Assembly (NCBI RefSeq): GCF_024448955.1 | Contig: NZ_JAMOIH010000010.1 | Location: 1-64,000, forward strand | DNA length: 64,000 nt | Reading direction: 5' to 3' | DNA from: Stutzerimonas stutzeri | GTDB lineage: Bacteria > Pseudomonadota > Gammaproteobacteria > Pseudomonadales > Pseudomonadaceae | Part shown: positions 54,299 to 62,781 of the stretch, piece after piece | Position numbering within the stretch: the first letter of the stretch is position 1 | How the letters are laid out: the number at the start of each line of letters is the position of its first letter | Made by a program: the position numbers and the translations under genes | The notes under the pieces: generated by a model | Database searches by the model: none | Told to the model about the DNA's origin: nothing | Seen by the model: the letters and a program-made list of their open reading frames with translations, nothing else

Positions 54299-56698
54299 TC
54301 AGTGCGCGGTTTCCACTGCGGGTTCGGATATGGACGCTGCCTGCTGCTTGAGCTTGCGCATCTGCTCGACGCCCCAGAGCACCCGCTCCGGCGTGGCCGG
54401 CGCGTCGATCTTCGGCTGTGCCTTGTAGTCGGCCAGGCTGGCCACGGCATCCTTGATCGCGCACCAGACCGAGATGCCGAGCATGAACGGCGGCTCGCCA
54501 ACGGCCTTGGAATGGAACACCGTGTCCTCGGGGTTCTTGCGGTTTTCCACCAGCTTGACCCGCAGATCCAGCGGCATGTCGGCCACTGCCGGCACCTTGT
54601 AACTGGCCGGGCCGCTGGTCATCAGCTTGCCCTTGTCGTTCCACACCAGTTCTTCCATGGTCAGCCAGCCCATGCCCTGGACGAAGCCGCCTTCCACCTG
54701 GCCGATGTCGATGGCCGGGTTCAGCGAGGCGCCGACGTCGTGCAGGATATCGCTGCGCAGCATGCGGTACTCACCGGTCAGGGTATCGACGATCACTTCC
54801 GAGCAGGCGGCGCCGTAGGCGAAGTAGTAGAACGGCCGTCCACGCGCCTGGTCGCGGTCGTAGAAGATCTTCGGCGTGCGGTAGAAGCCCGTCGAGGAAA
54901 GCGACACCTGGCCGAAGTAGGCCTGCTGGATCAGCTCTTCGAACGATACGAACTGGTCGCGGATACGCACCTGGCCGTTCTTGAATTCGACATCTTCCTC
55001 GGTGACCTTGTAGTGCCGTGCTGCGAATTCGACCAGACGCTGCTTGATGATCAGCGCGGCGTTCTGCGCGGCCTTGCCGTTGAGGTCGGCACCGCTGGAG
55101 GCGGCGGTCGGCGAGGTGTTGGGCACCTTGTCGGTGTTGGTGGCGGTGATCTGGATACGATCGATATCGACCTGGAACACCTCGGCCACGACCTGCGCGA
55201 CCTTGATGTTCAGCCCCTGGCCCATCTCGGTGCCGCCGTGGTTCAGGTGGATGCTGCCATCGGTGTAGACGTGCACCAGCGCGCCGGCCTGGTTGAGAAA
55301 GGTGGCGGTGAAGCTGATGCCGAATTTCACCGGCGTCAACGACAGGCCCTTCTTCAGGACCGGACTTTTGGCGTTGAACGCGCGGATTTCCTCGCGGCGC
55401 TTGGCGTATTCGCTGCTTGCCTCAAGCTCGGCGGTCATCTCCTGGAGCATGTTGTGCTCGACGGTCTGGTAGTACGGCGTGACGTTGCGCTCGGTCTTGC
55501 CATAGTAGTTGCGCTTGCGCACGTCCAGCGGGTCCTTGCCGAGGTGACGCGCGACGGCGTCCATGATTTCCTCGATGGCGACCATGCCCTGTGGGCCGCC
55601 GAAGCCGCGGTAGGCAGTGTTGGAGGCCAGGTTGGTCTTGCAGCGATGACCGTGGATCGTGGCATCGCCCAGGTAATAGGCGTTGTCGGAGTGGAACATG
55701 GCGCGGTCGACGATGGAGCCCGACAGGTCCGGCGAATAGCCGCAGTTGCCGGCCAGGTCGATCTGGATGCCACGTAGTAAGCCATCGTCATCGAAGCCCA
55801 CGTCGTATTCGACGTAGAAGGGGTGACGCTTGCCGGTCATGGTCATGTCTTCCATGCGTGGCAGGCGCATCTTGGTCGGGCGACCGGTCAGGTGGGCGAT
55901 CACCGCGCACATGCAGGCCGGCATCGAGGCTTGGGTTTCCTTGCCGCCGAAGCCGCCGCCCATGCGGCGCATGTCGATGACGATCTTGTTCATCGATACG
56001 CCAAGGACTTCGGCCACCAGCTTTTGCACCTCGGTGGGGTTCTGCGTCGAGGTGTATACGATCATGCCGCCGTCTTCGGTGGGCATCACCGAGGAAATCT
56101 GCGTCTCCAGGTAAAAGTGTTCCTGGCCACCGATGTGCAGTGTGCCCTGCAGGCGACGTGGCGCGGCAGCCAGCGCGCTGGCGGAATCGCCGCGCTTGTG
56201 GGTGTGGCTGTCGAGCACGAAATGCTTCTTGCGCAGCGCGTCGACCACATCGAGCACCGGCTCCAGATCTTCGTATTCGATGATCGCGGCCATGGCAGCC
56301 TTGCGCGCGGTTTCCAGGCTGTCGGCGGCGACGGCGATCACCGGCTGGCCGATGTACTCGACCTTGCTGTCCGCCAGCAGCGGGTCGCCAGCGACTACCG
56401 GGCCGATGTCCAGCTGACCGGGCACATCTTCGGCGGTAATGGCGATGGCCACACCGGGAATCTGGTAGCAAGGCGAGGTATCGATGCTGACGATGCGGGC
56501 ATGAGCGCGATCGCTCATGCGTGCATAGACGTGCAGCTGATTGGGGAATTCCAGGCGGTCGTCGACATATACCGCTTCACCGGAAACGTGCTTGTCCGCG
56601 CTGTCGTGCTTGACGCTCCGACCGACGCCGGTGACCAGGTCCTGCTTGAACAGGGCGGCGATCTCTTCCTGGGTCTTGGCAAGGCTGTGGTTAGACAT
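54299..56698 (-). CDS. xdhB: Xanthine dehydrogenase, molybdopterin-binding subunit
   Basis: This 799-residue catalytic subunit oxidises hypoxanthine and xanthine to urate with the molybdenum cofactor. Motifs include GGQEHFYLETQ, GGGFGGKETQ, AYRGFGGPQG, the GTEMGQGLNIKVAQV region and the later AVGEPPFMLG, which supplies the active-site glutamate (GEPP context). The length is normal for the split bacterial enzyme. Its start overlaps the xdhA stop by eight bases, so they are translated together. Confidence 0.97.
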   Translation of the reverse strand: MSNHSLAKTQEEIAALFKQDLVTGVGRSVKHDSADKHVSGEAVYVDDRLEFPNQLHVYARMSDRAHARIVSIDTSPCYQIPGVAIAITAEDVPGQLDIGPVVAGDPLLADSKVEYIGQPVIAVAADSLETARKAAMAAIIEYEDLEPVLDVVDALRKKHFVLDSHTHKRGDSASALAAAPRRLQGTLHIGGQEHFYLETQISSVMPTEDGGMIVYTSTQNPTEVQKLVAEVLGVSMNKIVIDMRRMGGGFGGKETQASMPACMCAVIAHLTGRPTKMRLPRMEDMTMTGKRHPFYVEYDVGFDDDGLLRGIQIDLAGNCGYSPDLSGSIVDRAMFHSDNAYYLGDATIHGHRCKTNLASNTAYRGFGGPQGMVAIEEIMDAVARHLGKDPLDVRKRNYYGKTERNVTPYYQTVEHNMLQEMTAELEASSEYAKRREEIRAFNAKSPVLKKGLSLTPVKFGISFTATFLNQAGALVHVYTDGSIHLNHGGTEMGQGLNIKVAQVVAEVFQVDIDRIQITATNTDKVPNTSPTAASSGADLNGKAAQNAALIIKQRLVEFAARHYKVTEEDVEFKNGQVRIRDQFVSFEELIQQAYFGQVSLSSTGFYRTPKIFYDRDQARGRPFYYFAYGAACSEVIVDTLTGEYRMLRSDILHDVGASLNPAIDIGQVEGGFVQGMGWLTMEELVWNDKGKLMTSGPASYKVPAVADMPLDLRVKLVENRKNPEDTVFHSKAVGEPPFMLGISVWCAIKDAVASLADYKAQPKIDAPATPERVLWGVEQMRKLKQQAASISEPAVETAH

Positions 56699-58163
56699 AA
56701 GCGGTCACCCTCGTTTCGGTTTTCGGTGCGTGCTGTTCCAGGAAGCACTTGCGCAGCAGGTTCTGTGCGACGAGCAGACGGTATTCGCGGCTGGCGCGGA
56801 AGTCGGTCAGTGGCGTGAAGTCCTGGGCCAGGGCTTCGCAGGCGCGCTCGGCCGTCTCGATGGTGAAGGACGCACCATTCAGCACGGTCTCGCAGGCAGC
56901 GGCCCGCTTCGGGATCGCCGCCATGCCGCCGAAGGCGATCCGTGCGTCGGCGATCACGCCATTCTCGACACGTATATCGAACGCCGCGCACACTGCGGAA
57001 ATATCATCGTCCAGTCGTTTGGACACCTTGTAGGCGCGGAATATCTGCTCCGGCCGGGCGCGCGGCACGATGATCTTCTCGATGAACTCGCCTTGCTCGC
57101 GGGCGGTGACCTTGTAGTCGATGAAGTAATCCTGCAGCGGCAGGGTGCGGCTGTTGCCACCCTTGCGCAGTACCACCTGGGCGCCGAGAGCGATCAGCAG
57201 CGGCGGCGAGTCGCCGATGGGCGAGGCGTTGCCGATATTGCCACCCAGAGTGCCTTGGTTGCGGATCTGCAGTGAGGCAAAGCGGTGCAGCAGTTCACCG
57301 AAATCCGGGTACTCGTTAGCCAGCGCTTCGTAGCAATCGGTCAGCGCGGCAGCGGCACCGATTTCGATGCTGCTGTCTGTGACTTCGACTTTCTTCATCT
57401 CGGCGATGTGCCCGACGTAGATCATCACCGGCAGTTCGCGGTGGAACTGAGTGACTTCCAGCGCCAGATCGGTGCCGCCAGCGAGCAGGCGGGCATCAGG
57501 GTTGGCGCTGTAGATATCGGCTAGATCACTTACTGTGAGCGGCGACAGGCAGCGCTTATCGCCGCTGTTTAGCTCGGCGGTTTCGCGCGGTTCGATGGCT
57601 TTCAGCTGGGCGATGGTTTCGGCTTCGCGCGCGTCGAACTGGTCCGGCTGCTTGCCGCGGCAGGCTTGTTCGGCCGCTTCGAGAATCGGGCGATAGCCGG
57701 TACAGCGGCAGAGATTGCCGGCCAGTGCTTCGTGAGTCTGGGCCGGATCGTATTCATTGACGGCACCTGACGCGGCGCGACTGATCGCAGCCCGATTCTT
57801 CTGCAGGGCAAACAGGCTCATTACGAAGCCCGGCGTGCAGAAGCCGCATTGCGAACCGTGGCAATCGACCATCGCCTGCTGGACGCTGTGCAGCTGGCCT
57901 TGATCCTTCAGGTCTTCGACGACGATCAGTTGCTTGCCATGCAGGGCGGAAACGAAGGTCAGACAGGAGTTGAGCGTGCGATAGCGCAGCCGGTCGCCGT
58001 CCAGCTCACCGACAACGACGGTACAGGCACCGCAGTCACCGGAAGCACAGCCTTCTTTCGTACCGGACTTGCCGCGGTATTCGCGAAGGTATTCAAGTAC
58101 GGTGGTATTCGGATCGAGTGTCTGCTCACGGCGCAGTTCTCGATTGAGTAGGAACTGGATCAA
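56691..58163 (-). CDS. xdhA: Xanthine dehydrogenase, small subunit (2Fe-2S and FAD)
   Basis: This 490-residue subunit carries two iron-sulfur clusters and FAD. The first cluster motif GCASGDCGAC gives cysteines at about 39, 44 and 47, and the second cluster is CGFCTPGF with CRCTGYRP. The FAD domain follows (LLAGGTDLALEV, GTLGGNIGNASPIGDSPP). The start is a TTG at 58163, six bases after a GGAGG ribosome site; the frame runs upstream to 58232 but lacks one. A RutR-like box lies about 55 bases upstream. Confidence 0.95.
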   Translation of the reverse strand: MIQFLLNRELRREQTLDPNTTVLEYLREYRGKSGTKEGCASGDCGACTVVVGELDGDRLRYRTLNSCLTFVSALHGKQLIVVEDLKDQGQLHSVQQAMVDCHGSQCGFCTPGFVMSLFALQKNRAAISRAASGAVNEYDPAQTHEALAGNLCRCTGYRPILEAAEQACRGKQPDQFDAREAETIAQLKAIEPRETAELNSGDKRCLSPLTVSDLADIYSANPDARLLAGGTDLALEVTQFHRELPVMIYVGHIAEMKKVEVTDSSIEIGAAAALTDCYEALANEYPDFGELLHRFASLQIRNQGTLGGNIGNASPIGDSPPLLIALGAQVVLRKGGNSRTLPLQDYFIDYKVTAREQGEFIEKIIVPRARPEQIFRAYKVSKRLDDDISAVCAAFDIRVENGVIADARIAFGGMAAIPKRAAACETVLNGASFTIETAERACEALAQDFTPLTDFRASREYRLLVAQNLLRKCFLEQHAPKTETRVTAYV

Positions 58164-58216
58164 AGAGGGCCTCCGGGGATTTTTGTTCTGGGCTCTGGCG
58201 TGGAAATTATCCTTAT

Positions 58217-58232
58217 CTGACTTTTCGGTCAA
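58217..58232. promoter_or_regulatory. RutR-like box before xdhA
   Basis: CTGACTTTTCGGTCAA matches TTGACCANNTGGTCAA at 10 of 14 defined positions with the same spacing. It lies 53 bases before the TTG start of xdhA. Confidence 0.5.
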
Positions 58233-58329
58233 GAAATTGCTGACTGAAAGACAAATCGCCTGACAGGCGCGCCTGCCGGCAGAATTCTATGAATGCGCCG
58301 GGTTACCTCGTGTTTGCAGTAATGCCTGT

Positions 58330-59304
58330 TCAGGCCGTGTTGGCGTCGGCTTCGCGGCGGTAGGCATAGGTGTCGGCGAAGCGCGACAACATATAGGCCT
58401 CGCAGGTGGTTGCCGGGTATTTCGGTGGGTTGTCCGCATCGTGACAGCCGGGTAGGCAACTGATCGTCGTGTCTGGATGCGGCTCGGCGAAGAATGGCAT
58501 CGAGTAACGATCCACGCCCAGCGGGCTGAGCACTCGATGCGGGGTGGATTTGTAGCGGTCGTTGCTCCAGCGCGCCATCATGTCGCCGATGTTGACCACG
58601 TAGGTGCCCTCGATCGGTGGCGCGTCGATCCAGTCGCCGTTGACGCTCTGCACCTGCAGGCCGCCGGCCTGGTCCTGATAAAGCAGGGTGATGCAGCCGT
58701 AGTCGGTATGGGCGCCGGCGCCCTGTTGATCGGGCCGAGTGGCGGTGAGCCGCGGCGGATAATGGATCATGCGGAACACGCTGATCGGTTCGACGAAGCG
58801 CTTGTCGAAAAAGCTCCGCTCGATGCCCAGGGCAAGCGCGATGGCGCGCAGCAAGGTGCCGGCCAGTTCGTGCATGTCGCGGTAGTGATCTTCCATCAGC
58901 GTGGCCCAGCCGGGAATCTGTGCCGGGTGCCGATTGGGACCGCGCAGGGATCTGCCGGCGAGCACGTCCGGATGCTCGGCGCTCATGTGAAACCCCATGT
59001 CGAAGGTTTCCTTGAGGTCGCACGGCTGATTCGGGTCCAACTGCTCGGTGGCAATGGCACCGTAGCCGCGATGATGCGGGCTGCGGGTGATGTCGATGTC
59101 GAGCTTCTGCTCGTCAGGCAGAGCGAAGAAGCGCTGGGCATGATCGCTCAGCTGGGCGATGCGCTCTGCGCCGATGGGATGGCCTTCGATATAGAAGAAC
59201 CCCCACTCGCGGCATGCGCGGTCGATCTGCCGGGCGACCCCGAGATGCGCAGCCTCGTCGGCAGTGTAGAGCGGGGAAATGTCGATGATGGGAAGGGTAG
59301 TCAT
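58330..59304 (-). CDS. Isopenicillin N synthase family 2-oxoglutarate/Fe(II) oxygenase
   Basis: This 324-residue non-haem iron enzyme has the N-terminal DIOX_N-like domain (PIIDISPLY) and the double-stranded beta-helix core. Iron ligands are His199 and Asp201 (AHTDYG) and His256 (STPHRVLS). Arg266 and Ser268 (RYSMPFF) would hold the co-substrate carboxylate. The substrate is unknown. It lies between the BMP-family binding-protein gene and xdhA on the same strand, so a purine or purine-derived substrate is possible. Its family differs from the fungal xanthine hydroxylase XanA. Confidence 0.85.
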   Translation of the reverse strand: MTTLPIIDISPLYTADEAAHLGVARQIDRACREWGFFYIEGHPIGAERIAQLSDHAQRFFALPDEQKLDIDITRSPHHRGYGAIATEQLDPNQPCDLKETFDMGFHMSAEHPDVLAGRSLRGPNRHPAQIPGWATLMEDHYRDMHELAGTLLRAIALALGIERSFFDKRFVEPISVFRMIHYPPRLTATRPDQQGAGAHTDYGCITLLYQDQAGGLQVQSVNGDWIDAPPIEGTYVVNIGDMMARWSNDRYKSTPHRVLSPLGVDRYSMPFFAEPHPDTTISCLPGCHDADNPPKYPATTCEAYMLSRFADTYAYRREADANTA

Positions 59305-59335
59305 TCTGCAGACTCGTGCGTGTGCGTTTCGATAC

Positions 59336-59410
59336 CGGCGCTGGAAGCTGAAGGCTGAACGAAAGACCGCCTCGTTCAGCCTGGAGCCTTCAGCCTCCAG
59401 CGGCTTCTCG
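59336..59410. repeat. Heptamer-type hairpin between the oxygenase and binding-protein genes
   Basis: Arms at about 59339-59362 (CGCTGGAAGCTGAAGGCTGA...) and 59373-59402 (TCGTTCAGCC...CCTCCAGCG) form a long imperfect hairpin, a few bases after the stop of the binding-protein gene. Confidence 0.82.
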
Positions 59411-59412
59411 TT

Positions 59413-60495
59413 TTACTTCGGCAGCTCGGCCTTCACGCCTTCGACGTAGAAGTTCATCGATGCCAGGTCCTTGGTGGTTGCGGTCTGGCCGTCGGCGATG
59501 CGCACCTGGCCGGATTGGTCCTTGATCGGGCCGGTAAAAGGATGGAAGGCACCGCTGCGAATGCTGGCGATGATTTCCTCGGCTTCTCTCTTCACGTCAG
59601 CGGGGACCAGGTCGCTGATCGGCAGGCTGATGCTCTCCTCGGCGAGGCCGCCCCAGAAATCTTCCGGCTTCCAGGTGCCGGCGGCGACCGCTTCAGCGGC
59701 CTTCACATAGTGAGGACCCCAGTCGTTGACAATGGAAGTCAGCACGGCCTTGGGGCCGAAGTGCTGCATGTCCGAGGCGTAACCGACGGAGTAGGCCCCG
59801 CGGCGCTCGGCGGCCTGGATGGGTGCTGGGCTATCGGTGTGCTGGAAGACCACGTCGACACCCTGATCGATCAGCGCGTTGGCGGCGTCGGCTTCCTTGC
59901 CCGGATCGAACCAGGTATTGACCCAGACGACCTTGATCTCGGTGCCCGGGTTGTACTTATCCAGGGCCAGCTGGATCGCATTGATGTCGCGAATGACTTC
60001 CGGAATCGGGAAGGAGGCGATGTAACCGACCTTCTTCGTTTTGGTCATCTTCGCGGCAAGGAAGCCGCCGACGTAGCGGCCTTCGTACGAGCGGGAAAGG
60101 TAGGTGCCGACGTTATCGGCCTGCTTGTAGCCGGTGGCATGCTCGAAGGTGACATCGGGGAATTGCTTGGCGACCTTGATCGTGGGGTTCATGTAGCCGA
60201 AGGAGGTGGTGAACACCAGGTCATAGCCGCCCTTGGCCATGTTGCGGATCACCCGTTCGGAGTCGGCGCCTTCCGCGACGTTCTCGACGAAGCTGGTCTG
60301 GACCTTGTCGCCGAGCTTCTCTTCCAGGTACTTGCGTCCCTGTTCGTGCTGGTAAGTCCAGCCGTGATCGCCGATCGGGCCGATGTAGACGAAGCCGATC
60401 TTCAGCGGATCGGCCGCCGAGACGCAGAAGGCGGTGCTAAGGCCGATGGCTGCGGCGAGGGTACGCAGCAGGGGTTTTCTTATCTTGGCTTGCAT
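59413..60495 (-). CDS. BMP family ABC transporter substrate-binding protein
   Basis: This 360-residue periplasmic protein has a signal peptide ending SAA (about residue 28). The start of the mature domain (PLKIGFVYIGPIGDHGWTYQHEQGRKYLEEKL) is diagnostic for the basic-membrane-protein family, whose characterised members bind purine nucleosides or bases. Later segments (VDVVFQHTDSPAPIQAAERRG) fit the ligand site. It is transcribed after two permeases and an ATPase of the same transporter. A RutR-like box lies about 64 bases upstream. Confidence 0.92.
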   Translation of the reverse strand: MQAKIRKPLLRTLAAAIGLSTAFCVSAADPLKIGFVYIGPIGDHGWTYQHEQGRKYLEEKLGDKVQTSFVENVAEGADSERVIRNMAKGGYDLVFTTSFGYMNPTIKVAKQFPDVTFEHATGYKQADNVGTYLSRSYEGRYVGGFLAAKMTKTKKVGYIASFPIPEVIRDINAIQLALDKYNPGTEIKVVWVNTWFDPGKEADAANALIDQGVDVVFQHTDSPAPIQAAERRGAYSVGYASDMQHFGPKAVLTSIVNDWGPHYVKAAEAVAAGTWKPEDFWGGLAEESISLPISDLVPADVKREAEEIIASIRSGAFHPFTGPIKDQSGQVRIADGQTATTKDLASMNFYVEGVKAELPK

Positions 60496-60558
60496 GGGTG
60501 ACGCTCCTGTTGTCGTGATGCGAAAAGCCGTATGGCTACCGTTGCCAAGTGCAAAAAG

Positions 60559-60574
60559 CTGACCAAATGGACAG
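60559..60574. promoter_or_regulatory. RutR-like box before the BMP binding-protein gene
   Basis: CTGACCAAATGGACAG matches TTGACCANNTGGTCAA at 11 of 14 defined positions with the same spacing, in the 184-base gap between the second permease gene and the binding-protein gene. Confidence 0.6.
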
Positions 60575-60679
60575 TTCCCCTCGGAGGTCGCGCTAAATCT
60601 GGGAACGCCGGCCGTTTGCCTGTCGCAGCGGGTGCGCAACTGGTGCGCGTCTCGCTGTGAATGCCCTGCGGCAGTGCAT

Positions 60680-61606
60680 TCAATGCCCGGCTTTCCACGG
60701 CTGACTCAGCGACACCGGCGCGAACAGCCGGGTGCGGATGGCATCGCGCGACAGCAACACCAGCACCAGGATCGTCGCGACGTAGGGCAGCATCGCCAGC
60801 AGGTTGCCCGGGATTGCCAGACCAATGCCCTGGACCACCAGATGCAGGATGCTGGCGAGACCGAACAGGTAGGCGCCGAGCAGCACCCGGCCAACCCGCC
60901 AGCTGGCGAACACCACCAGCGCCAGGGCGATCCAGCCGCGTCCGGCGGTCATGTTCTCGGCCCACATGGGCGTGTAGGCCAGCGACAGGTAGCCGCCGGC
61001 GAGGCCGGCCATGGCGCCGCCGAACATCACCGCCAGGGTGCGCACGCGCAACACCGGCAGGCCAATGGCGCTGGCCGCGTCAGGGTTCTCGCCGACGGCC
61101 TGGATGATCAGGCCGATGCGGCTTTTCAGCAGCACCCAGGCGATCCCCGCGAACAGCGCGAACGACAGATAGACCAGCAGATCCTGGGCGAACAGCATGC
61201 GGCCGATCAGCGGGATCTCGGCCAACAGCGGGATGGCGACCGGCTCGAATCCGGCCAGCGGCTTGCCGACCCAGCTGGCGCCGACGAAGGACGACAGGCC
61301 AACGCCGAAGATGGTTAGCGCCAGGCCGGTGGCCACTTGATTGGCCGCCAGGCCGAGGGCGACAAAGGCGAACAGCAATGACAGCAGCACCCCGGCCAGA
61401 CAGGCCAGCAGCACGCCCAGCCAGAGATTGCCGGTGGCGTAGGCGACGATGAAGCCGATCACCGCGCCGAACAGCATCATCCCCTCCTGGCCGAGGTTGA
61501 GTACGCCGGTCTTCTCGCAGACCAGCTCACCGAGCGCGACCAGCAGCAGCGGTGTACCGGTGCGGATCATGGCGTAGAGGATGTTGGTTAACAGATCGAG
61601 GTCCAT
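60680..61606 (-). CDS. ABC transporter permease (NupQ/YufQ-like)
   Basis: This 308-residue inner-membrane permease of the branched-chain amino acid/ribose type has eight or more hydrophobic segments. The segment ALGELVCEKTGVLNLGQEGMMLFGAV is highly typical of the nucleoside/purine BMP-linked transporters. It pairs with the permease upstream to form the membrane pore. It follows that gene by about 60 bases, a gap that overlaps a repeat. Confidence 0.9.
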   Translation of the reverse strand: MDLDLLTNILYAMIRTGTPLLLVALGELVCEKTGVLNLGQEGMMLFGAVIGFIVAYATGNLWLGVLLACLAGVLLSLLFAFVALGLAANQVATGLALTIFGVGLSSFVGASWVGKPLAGFEPVAIPLLAEIPLIGRMLFAQDLLVYLSFALFAGIAWVLLKSRIGLIIQAVGENPDAASAIGLPVLRVRTLAVMFGGAMAGLAGGYLSLAYTPMWAENMTAGRGWIALALVVFASWRVGRVLLGAYLFGLASILHLVVQGIGLAIPGNLLAMLPYVATILVLVLLSRDAIRTRLFAPVSLSQPWKAGH

Positions 61607-61614
61607 GGGAAGTC

Positions 61615-61715
61615 CTTAGCTGGAAGCCAGAAGCTGGAAGCCGGAAGAAAAAGCGGAAGTGGAGGTCATGGCTGCGTCACCGACTTCAAGCTTCCAGCTT
61701 TCCGCTTCAGGCTCC
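61615..61715. repeat. Heptamer-type hairpin at the end of the first permease gene
   Basis: Units GCTGGAAGCC and its complement GCTTCCAGC at about 61621-61643 and 61690-61699 can pair. The right half lies inside the coding sequence of the permease ending at 61666, so the repeat supplies its last codons. Confidence 0.72.
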
Positions 61716-62769
61716 GCGCGATGCGCGGCCGATAAAGAATCAGCACGTCGCAGGCCAGCAGGAAGAACAGCACCATGCCCTGGAACAGCTGAGTGATGGA
61801 CTGCGGCAGGTTGGCGGCCATCTGGGCGTTTTCGCCGCCCAGGTAGAGCAGCGCCATCAGCAGGCTGGCGAAGACGATGCCGAGCGGGTGGAGGCGACCG
61901 AGGAAGGCCACGGTGATCGCCGCGTAGCCATAGCCCGGCGAGACTTGCGGCACCAATTGGCCGATGGGGCCGGTGACTTCCGCCACGCCGGCGAGCCCGG
62001 CCAGGCCGCCACTGATCAGCAGCGCGAGCCAGATCAGCCGACGCTCGCGGAACCCGACGAGGCCGGCGGCCCTTCGATCGAGTCCGAGCACCTTGATCTG
62101 GAAGCCGAGAAAGCTTCGCTGCAGCAGTACCCAGACGGCCACCAGTGCCAGCAGTGCGAACCAGAAACCGGCGTGCACGCGCAGGCCGTCGATCAGCTCC
62201 GGCAGGCGGGAGGCGTCGCCGAACATCGCCGACTCGGGAAAGTTGAAGCCGTCCGGGTCCTTTAGCGGACCATGCACCGCGAACAGCAGCAGATTCAGCG
62301 CGATGTAGTTGAGCATGATGCTGGTGAGAATTTCATTGGCGTTGAAGGCCGTCTTCAGCCAGGCGCAGAGGCCGGCCCAGGCGGCGCCGCCGAGAACGCC
62401 CGCGCCCAACGTCAACAGCAGCGCCAGGCGGGAATCCCAGTCGATGAAGTTGACCGCCAGCGCACTGCCGGCCAGCGCGCCGATCAGCAGCTGGCCCTCG
62501 GCGCCGATGTTCCAGATGCGGGCGCGATAGACCACCGCCAGCCCCAGGGCGCAGAGCAGAATCGGCAAGGCCTTGACCAGCAGCTCGGACAGCCCGTAGA
62601 GGTCGCTGACCGGATCGATCAGCAGCACCTTCAGTGTCTGCAGCGGCGGATGGCCAAGCAGGGCGAACAGCAGGGCGCCGCTGAACAGGGTCAGCAGCGC
62701 GGCGAACACTGGCGAGAGCCAGAGCATGGCGCGGGATTCGGCCCCGCGTGGTTGCAATGTGAACAGCAT
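61666..62769 (-). CDS. ABC transporter permease (NupP/YufP-like)
   Basis: This 367-residue inner-membrane permease has about ten hydrophobic segments. ALGLAVVYRARIWNIGAEGQLLIGALAG is a family mark of BMP-linked nucleoside/purine transporters. The C-terminus (KRKAGSLKSVTQP) is encoded by the intergenic repeat and is probably not conserved. The start at 62769 lies 12 bases after the ATPase stop. Confidence 0.9.
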   Translation of the reverse strand: MLFTLQPRGAESRAMLWLSPVFAALLTLFSGALLFALLGHPPLQTLKVLLIDPVSDLYGLSELLVKALPILLCALGLAVVYRARIWNIGAEGQLLIGALAGSALAVNFIDWDSRLALLLTLGAGVLGGAAWAGLCAWLKTAFNANEILTSIMLNYIALNLLLFAVHGPLKDPDGFNFPESAMFGDASRLPELIDGLRVHAGFWFALLALVAVWVLLQRSFLGFQIKVLGLDRRAAGLVGFRERRLIWLALLISGGLAGLAGVAEVTGPIGQLVPQVSPGYGYAAITVAFLGRLHPLGIVFASLLMALLYLGGENAQMAANLPQSITQLFQGMVLFFLLACDVLILYRPRIARSLKRKAGSLKSVTQP

Positions 62770-62781
62770 GGCGAGGGCTCG

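Noticed and set aside
53354..55777. Plus-strand frame of 807 residues opposite xdhC/xdhB
   Set aside because: It is a shadow of the high-GC xdh genes; the minus strand encodes complete, well-known enzymes there.
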